64,000 nt of DNA from JACPYF01 sp947085845. GTDB taxonomy: Bacteria; Patescibacteriota; Saccharimonadia; Saccharimonadales; Saccharimonadaceae. The translations under genes were made by a program, and so were the position numbers. Position 1 is the stretch's first letter. Each line of letters begins with the position of its first letter. A model generated the notes under the pieces. It saw only the letters and a program-made list of their open reading frames with translations. It was not told where the DNA came from and ran no database searches. Of the stretch, positions 25,385 through 33,659 are shown piece after piece. The stretch lies in the NCBI GenBank assembly GCA_947085845.1, contig CAMTXO010000002.1:186001-250000 (forward strand). Reading direction: 5' to 3'.

Positions 25385-25808
25385 AATTTATCTCCAAAAA
25401 ATCGCCTAGAATTATTGCAGCTGCGTGTGCGTCTATTTCAGCTCTAGCGTATGGCTTATTCAAAGATTTGAGATACTTTTCAGCCAGTACTGATGTCAGC
25501 GATTCGTCTTGAAATACGATCTCGATACCAAATCTTTCTAGCTGCCGCGCAAATGCACGTACTTTATCCGTCTGTTTGGTGGTGGCTCCAGATTGATTAC
25601 GAGGAAAACCGACAACCATAATCGCGGGCTCTAGCTCTGCTATGATTGCTCGCAGTCTTTCAAATTCTAAGCCGTCAACTTCGATAGTAGTGTATGCTAC
25701 CGCAATTCGGGTCGAGGTATCGGCATGAGCAACACCAATACGTTTATCACCTACATCTAGAGCGATGATCGATTTACTTTCGTTAGTTCTAGCTGTTGTC
25801 TCACTCAT
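25374..25808 (-). CDS. ruvX: Putative pre-16S rRNA nuclease / Holliday junction resolvase RuvX
   Basis: YqgF-family RNase H-fold nuclease, about 144 residues. First catalytic Asp in IIALDVGDKRIGVA (residues about 14-27), glutamate in QDESLTS, and a final DAHAAAIIL helix with Asp. The family matures the 5' end of 16S rRNA and has been linked to recombination. The ATG at 25806-25808 overlaps the end of the upstream gene by 8 bases; an ATG at 25818-25820 is also possible. Co-transcribed with mltG. Confidence 0.95.
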   Translation of the reverse strand: MSETTARTNESKSIIALDVGDKRIGVAHADTSTRIAVAYTTIEVDGLEFERLRAIIAELEPAIMVVGFPRNQSGATTKQTDKVRAFARQLERFGIEIVFQDESLTSVLAEKYLKSLNKPYARAEIDAHAAAIILGDFLEINFGA

Positions 25809-27417
25809 CTTTTTGTACATCAAACTTAATGTCTATCTTGTTGACATCAGGTGCTGTAGATATCCAGAAAGGGAAAAACTTTGTCTCAACATCTTCAACC
25901 CCGTCTACGGCTTTAATCTTTTGGCGAATTTCTTCGTAATTTTTTCCAACTAGCTGAGGTTTGAGATTCTTTGTGTCTATAGTTGGACCAACATAGCCTG
26001 TTGTCTTAAGTGTTGCTGCGCTGTCCGTAACGTCACTAAACTGTAATTTCGAAAGTCCGTTGTCATAGATTTTTTGGTTCTTTTGACCGTCTATTTTTTC
26101 CTTTAGATAGTTGTCGAGGACCGCATTTGTATCAGTTTTTGTCAGTCCCAGCAATGTATAGGTAGTTTCGACTGTTAACTTGCCTTTTGAACCTTCGGCA
26201 CCACTAGCTGGCGACGAAGTTACTGTGGTTGGATCTGCCTTATAGCTTTTATCAATGATGACATACTTTTTATCGTCAAATTTGCCTTCGAGCTCCTTGC
26301 GTCCAGCCTCTCCATTCTGTTCAATAATTTTTGATTTAGCGGTCTCTATGTCACTATCAGAAACTACTGTGGCGGTTCGTTTGCTACCACCTGTCATATT
26401 GCTACCCTGAGCAGTAAATCCACTCATTGTTGCTTGGTAGGTCCTAGCTGATAGATTGTATTCAGCGCCCACGGCCGCAGCTTGCACTCTGACGGTTGTG
26501 GTGTCTTGGACAAATCCACCTGGACCGACGGTCGTAGGATCTAATGAAGCGTCTTCAGTACTGGTAAAGGTAAAGTTACCGGAGCTGAAGCCTGTTCCAG
26601 CTGGTATTGATAATCGGTTACTTGATACTGAAGTTCTAGTGAGCTGCATTGTTCCTGTAGCTTTTTCACCAATATCTTTTTTGCCTGTAGCATCGAAATC
26701 AATTGTGTTTGTCTTTTTCACCTGCTGTACAGACGGTCTCACAACATTTGCATCTACATCTGTTGTGCCGTTTGCATTGAGACTAATCGGTGCATTAATG
26801 CTTTCTGTCGTTGTTTTAGCTTGAATATTAACTGTTGCGTGCGGAGCGAACCAAATTGCCCATATGAGAAAAATGATAAACAGTACACCGCCACCAATTG
26901 CGAGGAATAGCTTTTTACGAAAGGTATCAAAATTCGGTACACTTGGACCCTTTTTCTTGCCTTTGGTTTTTTTTGCTTTGCCGAATGGCCCATCGTTTGG
27001 TTGTTTGAGGTCTTCGGGAAGTTCTATCTCATCGTCGGTTGTAGATTCTGTAGGGGCGCTTTTTTCTAGTTCACCTACAGGTAAATCTTCTCCGTTTATC
27101 ACATCTTCTTCTGCATCATCCAGCTCTGGGAGTTCTTGTGCGGCTGCAAGCTCTGGCTTTGACTGCAAGTTTTTTGCAACTGGTATAGCAACGCCAGCAG
27201 CAAGTGACGCCAGCGGTTTGCTGGTAGTAATGAGTACAATTCGTTTATCTGCCGAAGCAGCTGATTTTTGTAATAACTTCAAATTGACTGCGCTTTGTAG
27301 TACACCAACCCGTTTTGGTGGTACAAGTGCAATAATCTTCTCGCTTGAAGATTTTACTTTTTCGATGATTGAGGTGATATCATCTTCGGTATCAATATAA
27401 ATAATATCTTTTTTCAT
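25801..27417 (-). CDS. Large single-pass membrane protein, baseplate J-like extracellular region
   Basis: 538 residues. Residues 1-75 look like a small alpha/beta domain. An acidic low-complexity linker (about 95-150) and a lysine-rich stretch lead to one membrane helix (LFLAIGGGVLFIIFLIWAIW, about 169-188). A beta-rich extracellular part of 350 residues follows, with ATGTMQLTRTS-like repeats resembling the baseplate J/gp47 family common in CPR genomes. The tight overlap with the FtsA/PilM-like gene (ATGA at 27414-27417) suggests a shared complex, by analogy with PilM-PilN, at the cell envelope. The function is unknown. Confidence 0.7.
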   Translation of the reverse strand: MKKDIIYIDTEDDITSIIEKVKSSSEKIIALVPPKRVGVLQSAVNLKLLQKSAASADKRIVLITTSKPLASLAAGVAIPVAKNLQSKPELAAAQELPELDDAEEDVINGEDLPVGELEKSAPTESTTDDEIELPEDLKQPNDGPFGKAKKTKGKKKGPSVPNFDTFRKKLFLAIGGGVLFIIFLIWAIWFAPHATVNIQAKTTTESINAPISLNANGTTDVDANVVRPSVQQVKKTNTIDFDATGKKDIGEKATGTMQLTRTSVSSNRLSIPAGTGFSSGNFTFTSTEDASLDPTTVGPGGFVQDTTTVRVQAAAVGAEYNLSARTYQATMSGFTAQGSNMTGGSKRTATVVSDSDIETAKSKIIEQNGEAGRKELEGKFDDKKYVIIDKSYKADPTTVTSSPASGAEGSKGKLTVETTYTLLGLTKTDTNAVLDNYLKEKIDGQKNQKIYDNGLSKLQFSDVTDSAATLKTTGYVGPTIDTKNLKPQLVGKNYEEIRQKIKAVDGVEDVETKFFPFWISTAPDVNKIDIKFDVQKDE

Positions 27418-28688
27418 ACTCGTAAAATGCGATTAATTTTATCCTTGACTGTATCTGTATCGCTTGTACCTACCATCGTATCATATCCAACTCTGAGCAG
27501 CCCCATAGCGGTGATAAGTGTATGGTCAGTAATTTCCCCTGTTTTATCATTGATACCATCTACATTTTCCGGACTGATATGATGCACTGTCGGCTTTTTG
27601 GTAAAAGGAAGGTCTTTGTACCAATCACTGCCGTTTAGCGCTTTCACAAGTTTGTTTAATGAACTACCACCGCCACACAATAAAATTTTACTCGGCAAAT
27701 GATCGACTGAGTCGAATTCACCCAAAGCAAGTTCTACTCCGCCCAACCAAACTTCTAGAGTTTTATCTATTGCTTTGGTTACTTCTTGGGCGACGCTTTC
27801 CTTGAGATTTGGATCATCAACATTAATTTTTAGTTTTTCGGCATCGTCATATTTAAGGTCAAGCTCCGTTGCGATGGTACGAGTAAAGCTGCGCCCGCCA
27901 ATACCAAACATCTTTGTACCTTCTACGCCACCATCATTTATGACTGCAATATCGGTTGTTCCACCGCCCACATCAGTTAGGATGGCTGTAAATGTACTAC
28001 TGGCGTCGTTGCCCAACACCGAACGAGCAACCGCAAATGGCTCAGCAGCCACTGCTATGAGGTCGAGATCGAGCTCCGCTGCGGTTCGCTCTAATGCGCC
28101 AATATGCACCATTGGTGCAAAGGCTGTATAGATCTGAATTGAAACATCTTTGCCCTGAAAACCGATAGGATTTGTAATTTTATAGCCATCGATATGAATA
28201 CCGACGATAGCAGAGTTAACTAGCTTTACTTCGACATCTTCGTTACCAGTTTCCCAAGCAACTAGTTTTTGGGCTTTAACTTGCGCTCTTTCCTGTACTT
28301 TTTCAATAATAAATTCCATTTCGGCAATATCGAGCTCTTTGTCCGGATGAGGGCGCTTGTAGCGAATAGTATTGGTAGTACCTTTAACAAGCTCACCAGC
28401 GATGCCAATCACCACCGAGCGAGCTTGCACACCAGCTTGATCTTCGGCTTCAGACAACGCTTCTTCACATGCTCGAACAACACCTCCAATATCTGATATT
28501 GCGCCTGAATGCATGTCGCTCACATCTTGGCGAGCTCTACCAACACCTACGATATTCATTTCATCACCGTCAATACGAGCAATTAGAGCTTTTGCAAACT
28601 CTGTACCGATATCGAGCGCTACAATATGGTTTACAGCGTCAGCATCACTGCCACGCTTGAATGTTTTTTTTAGTTTGTTGAGTGCCAT
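27414..28688 (-). CDS. FtsA/PilM-like actin-fold ATPase
   Basis: About 424 residues from the ATG at 28686-28688. Actin-fold signatures: phosphate-1 loop IVALDIGTEFAKALI near residues 21-35, phosphate-2 loop ILTDVGGGTTDIAVI near 215-230, and adenosine motif KILLCGGGSSLNKL near 345. An SHS2/1C-like insertion is present. There is no clear C-terminal amphipathic helix of the FtsA type, so a PilM-like role (type IV pilus alignment) is as likely as a division role. TATAAT lies 12 bases before the start. It heads the run leading to the baseplate J-like protein, ruvX and mltG. Confidence 0.82.
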   Translation of the reverse strand: MALNKLKKTFKRGSDADAVNHIVALDIGTEFAKALIARIDGDEMNIVGVGRARQDVSDMHSGAISDIGGVVRACEEALSEAEDQAGVQARSVVIGIAGELVKGTTNTIRYKRPHPDKELDIAEMEFIIEKVQERAQVKAQKLVAWETGNEDVEVKLVNSAIVGIHIDGYKITNPIGFQGKDVSIQIYTAFAPMVHIGALERTAAELDLDLIAVAAEPFAVARSVLGNDASSTFTAILTDVGGGTTDIAVINDGGVEGTKMFGIGGRSFTRTIATELDLKYDDAEKLKINVDDPNLKESVAQEVTKAIDKTLEVWLGGVELALGEFDSVDHLPSKILLCGGGSSLNKLVKALNGSDWYKDLPFTKKPTVHHISPENVDGINDKTGEITDHTLITAMGLLRVGYDTMVGTSDTDTVKDKINRILRV

Positions 28689-28776
28689 TTCTAGTAACCT
28701 ATTATATACCAAAATTGCTTATGCTGGAAAGTTCTATAGTTAAGACAAATGAAGAGGCCACAGGAGCGCTAAATAT

Positions 28777-29226
28777 CTAGCAAGCAGGCACACCAGACCC
28801 CCACCAGCCTACATTGACATTATTGCCAGCCTTACAAACAGGCTTTGCTTCGTAGCCTTGCATATATATTGCATAGCTATCGCTAGCCACCGTTCCACGA
28901 ACGTAGCTGTAAGCTTTTCCAGCTGCTGGATATTGGGGATCCTGTGGTATAGACTTCATATATGTTGGTAAAAGTGTAGATGTAAGGTTTGTAATAGTAT
29001 ATCCAACGTTATCTGTTCCGGCAGAAGGATAATAACCAAAGTCAGCTTTATATAATTCAATGCTAGTCTTAAGGGCGCGCAGGTCAGCATCCCTATCAGT
29101 ATCCCTGGCCCTTTGCTGAATACCGTTGTAGGCTACTATTATCAAAGTCGCTAATATGCCTATGATAACAATCACGATAAGAAGCTCGACTATAGTGAAC
29201 CCACCATTCTTAGTCCCTCTGCCCAC
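28777..29226 (-). CDS. Type IV pilin-like protein 1
   Basis: 149 residues starting from a GTG. A short basic leader ends at G before FTIVELLIVIVIIGILA (residues about 10-26), the class III prepilin peptidase site with Glu at mature position 5. The long N-terminal helix is followed by YNGIQQRARDTDRDADLRAL and a small globular domain with cysteines near the C-terminus (C137, C149) that could form a disulfide loop. A TATATT-like -10 is only 6 bases before the GTG. One of four dispersed pilin genes here; it lies behind mnmA. Confidence 0.9.
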   Translation of the reverse strand: MGRGTKNGGFTIVELLIVIVIIGILATLIIVAYNGIQQRARDTDRDADLRALKTSIELYKADFGYYPSAGTDNVGYTITNLTSTLLPTYMKSIPQDPQYPAAGKAYSYVRGTVASDSYAIYMQGYEAKPVCKAGNNVNVGWWGSGVPAC

Positions 29227-29260
29227 AAATAAAATATAAGTATTGTATCACTTTAAAAAG

Positions 29261-30295
29261 CTAGCTTAAAATACCGCCGCCGAGTACAACGCTACTGTCA
29301 TACAAGACTGCGGATTGGCCGGTTGCAATAGCGCGTTGAGGCCCTGACAATAGTAGTGTATGATCACTTAGTTTAGCATCGATTAACGCGGCACGGTGAC
29401 GCATCCTAACTTGCAGTTTTTGTCCATTAACGGGCCTTTGGTCAATCCAGTGCAAGTCTGAAAGTTTTATTTCTTTACGCCATAATTCTTTGTCATTCAA
29501 ATCTCGAGTTACATACACTTCGTTCTTCTCCATATCTTTTGACACTACATAGTAAGGAAGTCCTCCGCCAACATGCAGTCCGTGTCGCTGGCCTAGTGTA
29601 AAGAAAATTGCGCCATCATGGGATCCGACTGTTTCCCTGGTTTGAATATCGATAATCGCCCCTGGTTGTGTTATGACGTATTGACTCAAAAATTCACGTA
29701 TTCCAACTGACCCTACGAAACATATACCCATACTTTCTTTTTTACTCGCTGTAAAAAGGTGGCGCTTTTTAGCTTGCTCTCGTACTTCAGTTTTTTTCAT
29801 GCCACCGAGTGGAAAGAGAGTTTTTTCCAAAGCTTTTTTTGTAATTCTATACAGAAAATATGTCTGATCTTTATTTTCATCAACTGCTTTTTTCAACACC
29901 CCTTTTTCAACTTGCGCATAATGGCCAGTGGCGATCATATCCGCCCCGTCTTCTAGCGACGCATCGAGGAAAAGTTTGAACTTTACTTCTTGATTGCACA
30001 TTATATCTGGGTTTGGAGTACGACCGGCTTTGTATTCATTTATCATGTAGTCGACGACTTTTTGCTTATACTCTTTTTGAAAATCAAATACTTTAAAATC
30101 TATACCAAGTTGCACGGCTACACGTTTTGCATCGGCTAGGTCATCTGCCCAGGGGCATTTCATACCAGGTAAGTCCTGAGTCCAATTTTTCATATAAACT
30201 CCAGTGACTTCGTAGCCCTGTTCTACTAAAAGCGCGGCAGTGAGACTACTATCAACCCCACCACTCATACCTACATATACTTTTTTAGTTTTCAC
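29261..30295 (-). CDS. mnmA: tRNA-specific 2-thiouridylase MnmA
   Basis: Makes 2-thiouridine at position 34 of Lys, Glu and Gln tRNAs. 344 residues. PP-loop GMSGGVDSSLTAALL at 9-23, NPDIMCNQEVKFK with the first catalytic cysteine near residue 100, MGICFVGSVG with the second cysteine near 195, then the central and C-terminal beta-barrel domains. It overlaps the DUF218 gene and sits two genes after the cysteine desulfurase that would supply its sulfur. Confidence 0.97.
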   Translation of the reverse strand: MKTKKVYVGMSGGVDSSLTAALLVEQGYEVTGVYMKNWTQDLPGMKCPWADDLADAKRVAVQLGIDFKVFDFQKEYKQKVVDYMINEYKAGRTPNPDIMCNQEVKFKLFLDASLEDGADMIATGHYAQVEKGVLKKAVDENKDQTYFLYRITKKALEKTLFPLGGMKKTEVREQAKKRHLFTASKKESMGICFVGSVGIREFLSQYVITQPGAIIDIQTRETVGSHDGAIFFTLGQRHGLHVGGGLPYYVVSKDMEKNEVYVTRDLNDKELWRKEIKLSDLHWIDQRPVNGQKLQVRMRHRAALIDAKLSDHTLLLSGPQRAIATGQSAVLYDSSVVLGGGILS

Positions 30296-30929
30296 TAGTA
30301 TAAAATCCTATGACTTTCACAAGCTCGCTGACTGACAGCCACAGCCCAGATGGAGTGAGGTACCAGTGCTCTTGCCACTGCTTGTCGTGAGCAACAGGAT
30401 GGTTGATGACCTGAACGGCGTTACCAGCTCTTCTTTGAAATTCTAAGCTCGCTCGTTTTTGATGATATGCGGATGTTACTAAAATAATACTATGTAGATT
30501 ATTACTCTGTAGCAGAGCTTGTGTATTAGCAGCATTTTCTTGTGTATTGACTGCATTTTCTTCGATCAATATAGCGCCTGCGGGCACACCCTCGGCAATT
30601 GCTTGTTTTTTCATGGCCTCTGCATTACTTGGGCCGCTTTTATCCTGAGCAGCACCAGAGAAAATGAGCTTGCTTGCCCAGCCGTTTTTATACAATGTAA
30701 TTGCCTCTTCGGTACGAGCTGGTGTATCTCCACCACTTATAGCAACGATTGCGTCACTGGTGTGGCAGGCTACGTTTGGATTACTACTATCTGGGGCTTG
30801 CTCGCAAGTCTGCAAATCGTTTGGGCCTAAATAATAAGGCAGTAATACAAAAAAAAGCACCACGAATATTAGCACCATACCCCCTAGGTAATGTGCAAAT
30901 CCGAGCCCTCTGCCTGAGCTACTTGCCAC
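30285..30929 (-). CDS. DUF218/YdcF-like membrane-anchored protein
   Basis: 214 residues starting with GTG. One N-terminal membrane helix (about 13-31) is followed by an extracytoplasmic DUF218 domain showing IVAISGGDTPARTEEAITLY near residue 62, IFSGAA, and TSAYHQKRA near 152. The family resembles SanA/YdcF, connected with envelope functions and vancomycin resistance in enterobacteria, but its chemistry is not settled. It overlaps both the cysteine desulfurase and mnmA, so translation is coupled. Confidence 0.85.
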   Translation of the reverse strand: MASSSGRGLGFAHYLGGMVLIFVVLFFVLLPYYLGPNDLQTCEQAPDSSNPNVACHTSDAIVAISGGDTPARTEEAITLYKNGWASKLIFSGAAQDKSGPSNAEAMKKQAIAEGVPAGAILIEENAVNTQENAANTQALLQSNNLHSIILVTSAYHQKRASLEFQRRAGNAVQVINHPVAHDKQWQEHWYLTPSGLWLSVSELVKVIGFYTSEN

Positions 30930-32067
30930 GTTGCAGTTCTTTTTTTACTATCATACTTATTATTTTACCAGCTTGCGCTATTTCGTCGCTGGTAGTGGTC
31001 CGCCCAAAAGAAAAACGCAAAGAACCATCAATTATATTATGGTTCAGCCCTAATGCCATCAAAACATGGGACCGAGTGTCTTTGTTTGCAGCACAGGCAG
31101 AACCAGTTGCAACAAGAATGTTTTCAGACTCTAAAGCAAAGAGAACCCTCTCTGCATCAAGACCCTCCCAAGCAACGGATAAAATGTGCGGTGCTTGGTG
31201 TTTTTTATGACCAAGTATATGCATATCTTGAAACTGCTCCTGTAATAGTTCGATCATCTGTTGACGCAAGCCGTACAGTCTCCTTGGTTCATCTTTACGC
31301 TTTTTTTCTGCTATTTCGAATGCTTTTGCAAAACCAATTATGCCCGCAACATTTTCAGTACCAGAACGAAGGTTTCTTTCCTGCCCTCCACCGTAAATAA
31401 TCGGTTGTAGTTGTACTGAGCTACTAACATATAGCACGCCTGATTGCTTTGGGCCGTACATTTTACCGCCATTAAGAGTTAGCATATCTACGCCAAGCCT
31501 TGCAACATTGAGATCGATCATACCCGATCCTTGTGATGCATCGCTATGCAGCAGTAATGGCATTGGGTTGTTTTCTTTCATTCGCCTGGCTCGAACTGCT
31601 TCTATGATTTTTACAACTTCTCCAAGCGACTGTGTAACACCAATTTCGTTGTTCACAATACCAATGCTGATAAGTACTGTATCTTCTCGAATATTATTTT
31701 TGAGATTTTCTAGCCGTATTCGACCATTTTCATCAACACTTAGTAGTGAGACTTCGTGTTGTTTAGCCGTTTCAAGTATCGCGAGATGTTCGATTTCACT
31801 TGTAATAACATGCCCGTCTAAACCAAAAGCCAGATTAATAGATTCTGTTGCTCCCGCAGTAAAGATAATTTCTGTCGGTTTAGCACCAAGCAGCCGTGCA
31901 ACAGAGGCGCGCGCAGTTTCGATATCTGTACGTATATCGCGAGCTGGCTGGTATGGGGCTGAGGGATTATAAAATCTGTCAGTCATGTATGGCTCCATAG
32001 TATGAAAAACAGCAGACTCAAGTGGTGTTGCTGCTGCGTAGTCTAGATATATTATTTTTTTACTCAT
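30919..32067 (-). CDS. Cysteine desulfurase (NifS/IscS family)
   Basis: PLP enzyme taking sulfur from cysteine for tRNA thiolation and possibly Fe-S clusters. 382 residues. Substrate-side motif YLDYAAATPLE at 6-16, PLP ligands SEIEHLAIL with the stacking histidine, Asp in LLHSDASQG, PLP lysine in LTLNGGKMYGPK near residue 197, and the catalytic cysteine in GSACAANKDTRSH near 322. The long catalytic-loop version suggests the IscS/NifS group. No IscU or SufU scaffold gene is nearby; the adjacent mnmA suggests that tRNA thiolation is its main purpose. Confidence 0.95.
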   Translation of the reverse strand: MSKKIIYLDYAAATPLESAVFHTMEPYMTDRFYNPSAPYQPARDIRTDIETARASVARLLGAKPTEIIFTAGATESINLAFGLDGHVITSEIEHLAILETAKQHEVSLLSVDENGRIRLENLKNNIREDTVLISIGIVNNEIGVTQSLGEVVKIIEAVRARRMKENNPMPLLLHSDASQGSGMIDLNVARLGVDMLTLNGGKMYGPKQSGVLYVSSSVQLQPIIYGGGQERNLRSGTENVAGIIGFAKAFEIAEKKRKDEPRRLYGLRQQMIELLQEQFQDMHILGHKKHQAPHILSVAWEGLDAERVLFALESENILVATGSACAANKDTRSHVLMALGLNHNIIDGSLRFSFGRTTTSDEIAQAGKIISMIVKKELQRGK

Positions 32068-32530
32068 GAATTTGAGGTATAGTACTCGGCTCAGCTGTCA
32101 GTAGAGCACCAGTTTTTGGATCTCGCTTATATAACTCTCGCATAACCCGCTCGTGATACATACGAGTTGCGAGTGCAAGATTCATAAGCTCTTGACCTTT
32201 CAAAAAATTATAATTTTTACCACCGTCTTCAACTTTCAAGATGCCATTTGGATGTACTTCGTAGCGAACGGTCTGACTCTTTTTTTGATTGGCATCATTT
32301 TTCCATTCTTCATGCCAAATCCATGTGTCATTGTCGAGACAAAAGAACTCCCGAGTACGTCCCGCTGGGATCTCGCCAAACAATGTACGGCCAATTTCAG
32401 ACTCGAGCTTAATGAGCTGACGGTCTGTCAGCTTCTTTAGTGGGCGCGTTGTAGTTTTTTGGGATGAAGATTGCCTACTAGGCTGATCTCCAACCAAAAG
32501 TGTCATCGCTTGTTGTAGTAACGTAGGCAT
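32060..32530 (-). CDS. Unknown protein upstream of the cysteine desulfurase
   Basis: 156 residues, soluble, basic in the middle. It contains the stretch LFGEIPAGRTREFFCLDNDTW near residues 51-70 and RYEVHPNGILKVEDGG near 93-108. No family is recognised. Its stop overlaps the start of the cysteine desulfurase by 8 bases, so expression is coupled. A TATTAT box lies 6 bases before the ATG. Being first in the desulfurase-DUF218-mnmA run, it could be a regulator or partner, but nothing in the sequence proves this. Confidence 0.7.
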   Translation of the reverse strand: MPTLLQQAMTLLVGDQPSRQSSSQKTTTRPLKKLTDRQLIKLESEIGRTLFGEIPAGRTREFFCLDNDTWIWHEEWKNDANQKKSQTVRYEVHPNGILKVEDGGKNYNFLKGQELMNLALATRMYHERVMRELYKRDPKTGALLTAEPSTIPQIHE

Positions 32531-32548
32531 ATAGCAATAATAGCTTCT

Positions 32549-32824
32549 TTATTGACTTTGGGCTAGTTTGCGCCAAGCACAGACTGATTCTGTGTTCGCC
32601 ATAATGAGCTTGACCTGAGCTTTATCTCGAGCAGCTTCGATAACTACATCCGAAACCTCTCGTGAAGCTTCAAAAGTATTACTGTCCATTTCACTGGTGT
32701 GAAAACTGTACTGCTCGGCTTGTTCTATTACTTCGTACTGAACTGGTTCTGTTCGGGTAGAGTCTTGACGAGCCCATTTTGGTTGGTCAAAAGTTGCGCG
32801 ACTGTTGGGTGGGTAAATAACCAT
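32549..32824 (-). CDS. Unknown 91-residue protein
   Basis: Small soluble protein of mixed charge with many Glu and Arg residues; no domain recognised. The frame opens at an ATG at 32839, but a perfect GGAGG lies 8 bases before the ATG at 32822-32824, which fixes the start there (MVIYPPNSRATF). It lies 18 bases upstream of the 156-residue unknown and may be co-transcribed with it. Confidence 0.62.
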   Translation of the reverse strand: MVIYPPNSRATFDQPKWARQDSTRTEPVQYEVIEQAEQYSFHTSEMDSNTFEASREVSDVVIEAARDKAQVKLIMANTESVCAWRKLAQSQ

Positions 32825-32907
32825 TAAAAACGCCTCCATGCGTAATATTTATTATTATTTTTGCAATTTTTATAAAGACTTTTTGTGTTTGAGTTGTATT
32901 TAAAAAT

Positions 32908-33657
32908 TTAAATATGAAATAGATTTGTCGCGTTTTGAGTTGTTCGGGTAGCTAGCTCATCAACAGGGGTTGATTGTACGGTACTTATATACTCAGCTAC
33001 CTCTCTCAGAAACACAGGCTCATTTACATTACCACGCCTTGATTGCGGTGTCAAGTAAGGAGAGTCTGTCTCTAACAGTAGTAAGTCAAGGGGAATCTGG
33101 GCAAACATAGCTTGTTGCCCCGCATCTTTTGTAAATGTACTGATGCCATTTACTCCTATATATAGCCCTAAGCCTATAGCTTTTTCAAGATTAGTCATAC
33201 TGTCAGTAAAACTATGTAGTACGCCACGAATTTTTGAAAAATTCTGTACAATTGGCCAAAAATCATCGAATGCCTCGCGGACATGGAATATTACTGGCAA
33301 ATTATTGTCTTGCGCGAGCTGTAGCTGACTTTCAAATATACCTTTTTGGACCATGGGGTCGCTATGGCTATAGAAATAATCCAAGCCAATCTCACCAACA
33401 GCAACAACTTTTTGGCTATTGAGTATTGTCTCGAGCCCATCAATACCATGCTTTGCTTCGTGGGGATGTACACCTACACTAGCAAATACTGATTCGCGAC
33501 TATGCGCAAACTGAATTGCCATTTTTGAATCATCAACATCGGTTCCGACACATATCATTTTTTTTATACCTCCGCCAATAGCTCGCTGGTACACTTCGTT
33601 ACTATCAAGCTTGTAGTCGTTTGAATGTATATGGCAGTGGGTATCAATCAGCTGCAT
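32908..33657 (-). CDS. tatD: TatD family metal-dependent DNase
   Basis: TIM-barrel hydrolase of 249 residues, the standard length. Metal ligands: HCHIH in DTHCHIHSND (residues 5-14), Glu in AVGEIGLDYF near 90, His in IFHVRE, His in VLHSF, and Asp in LLLETDSPYLTP near 200. Members act as 3'-to-5' exonucleases or deacylases. It lies 2 bases after metG, a linkage common in bacteria. Confidence 0.95.
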   Translation of the reverse strand: MQLIDTHCHIHSNDYKLDSNEVYQRAIGGGIKKMICVGTDVDDSKMAIQFAHSRESVFASVGVHPHEAKHGIDGLETILNSQKVVAVGEIGLDYFYSHSDPMVQKGIFESQLQLAQDNNLPVIFHVREAFDDFWPIVQNFSKIRGVLHSFTDSMTNLEKAIGLGLYIGVNGISTFTKDAGQQAMFAQIPLDLLLLETDSPYLTPQSRRGNVNEPVFLREVAEYISTVQSTPVDELATRTTQNATNLFHI

Positions 33658-33659
33658 AT

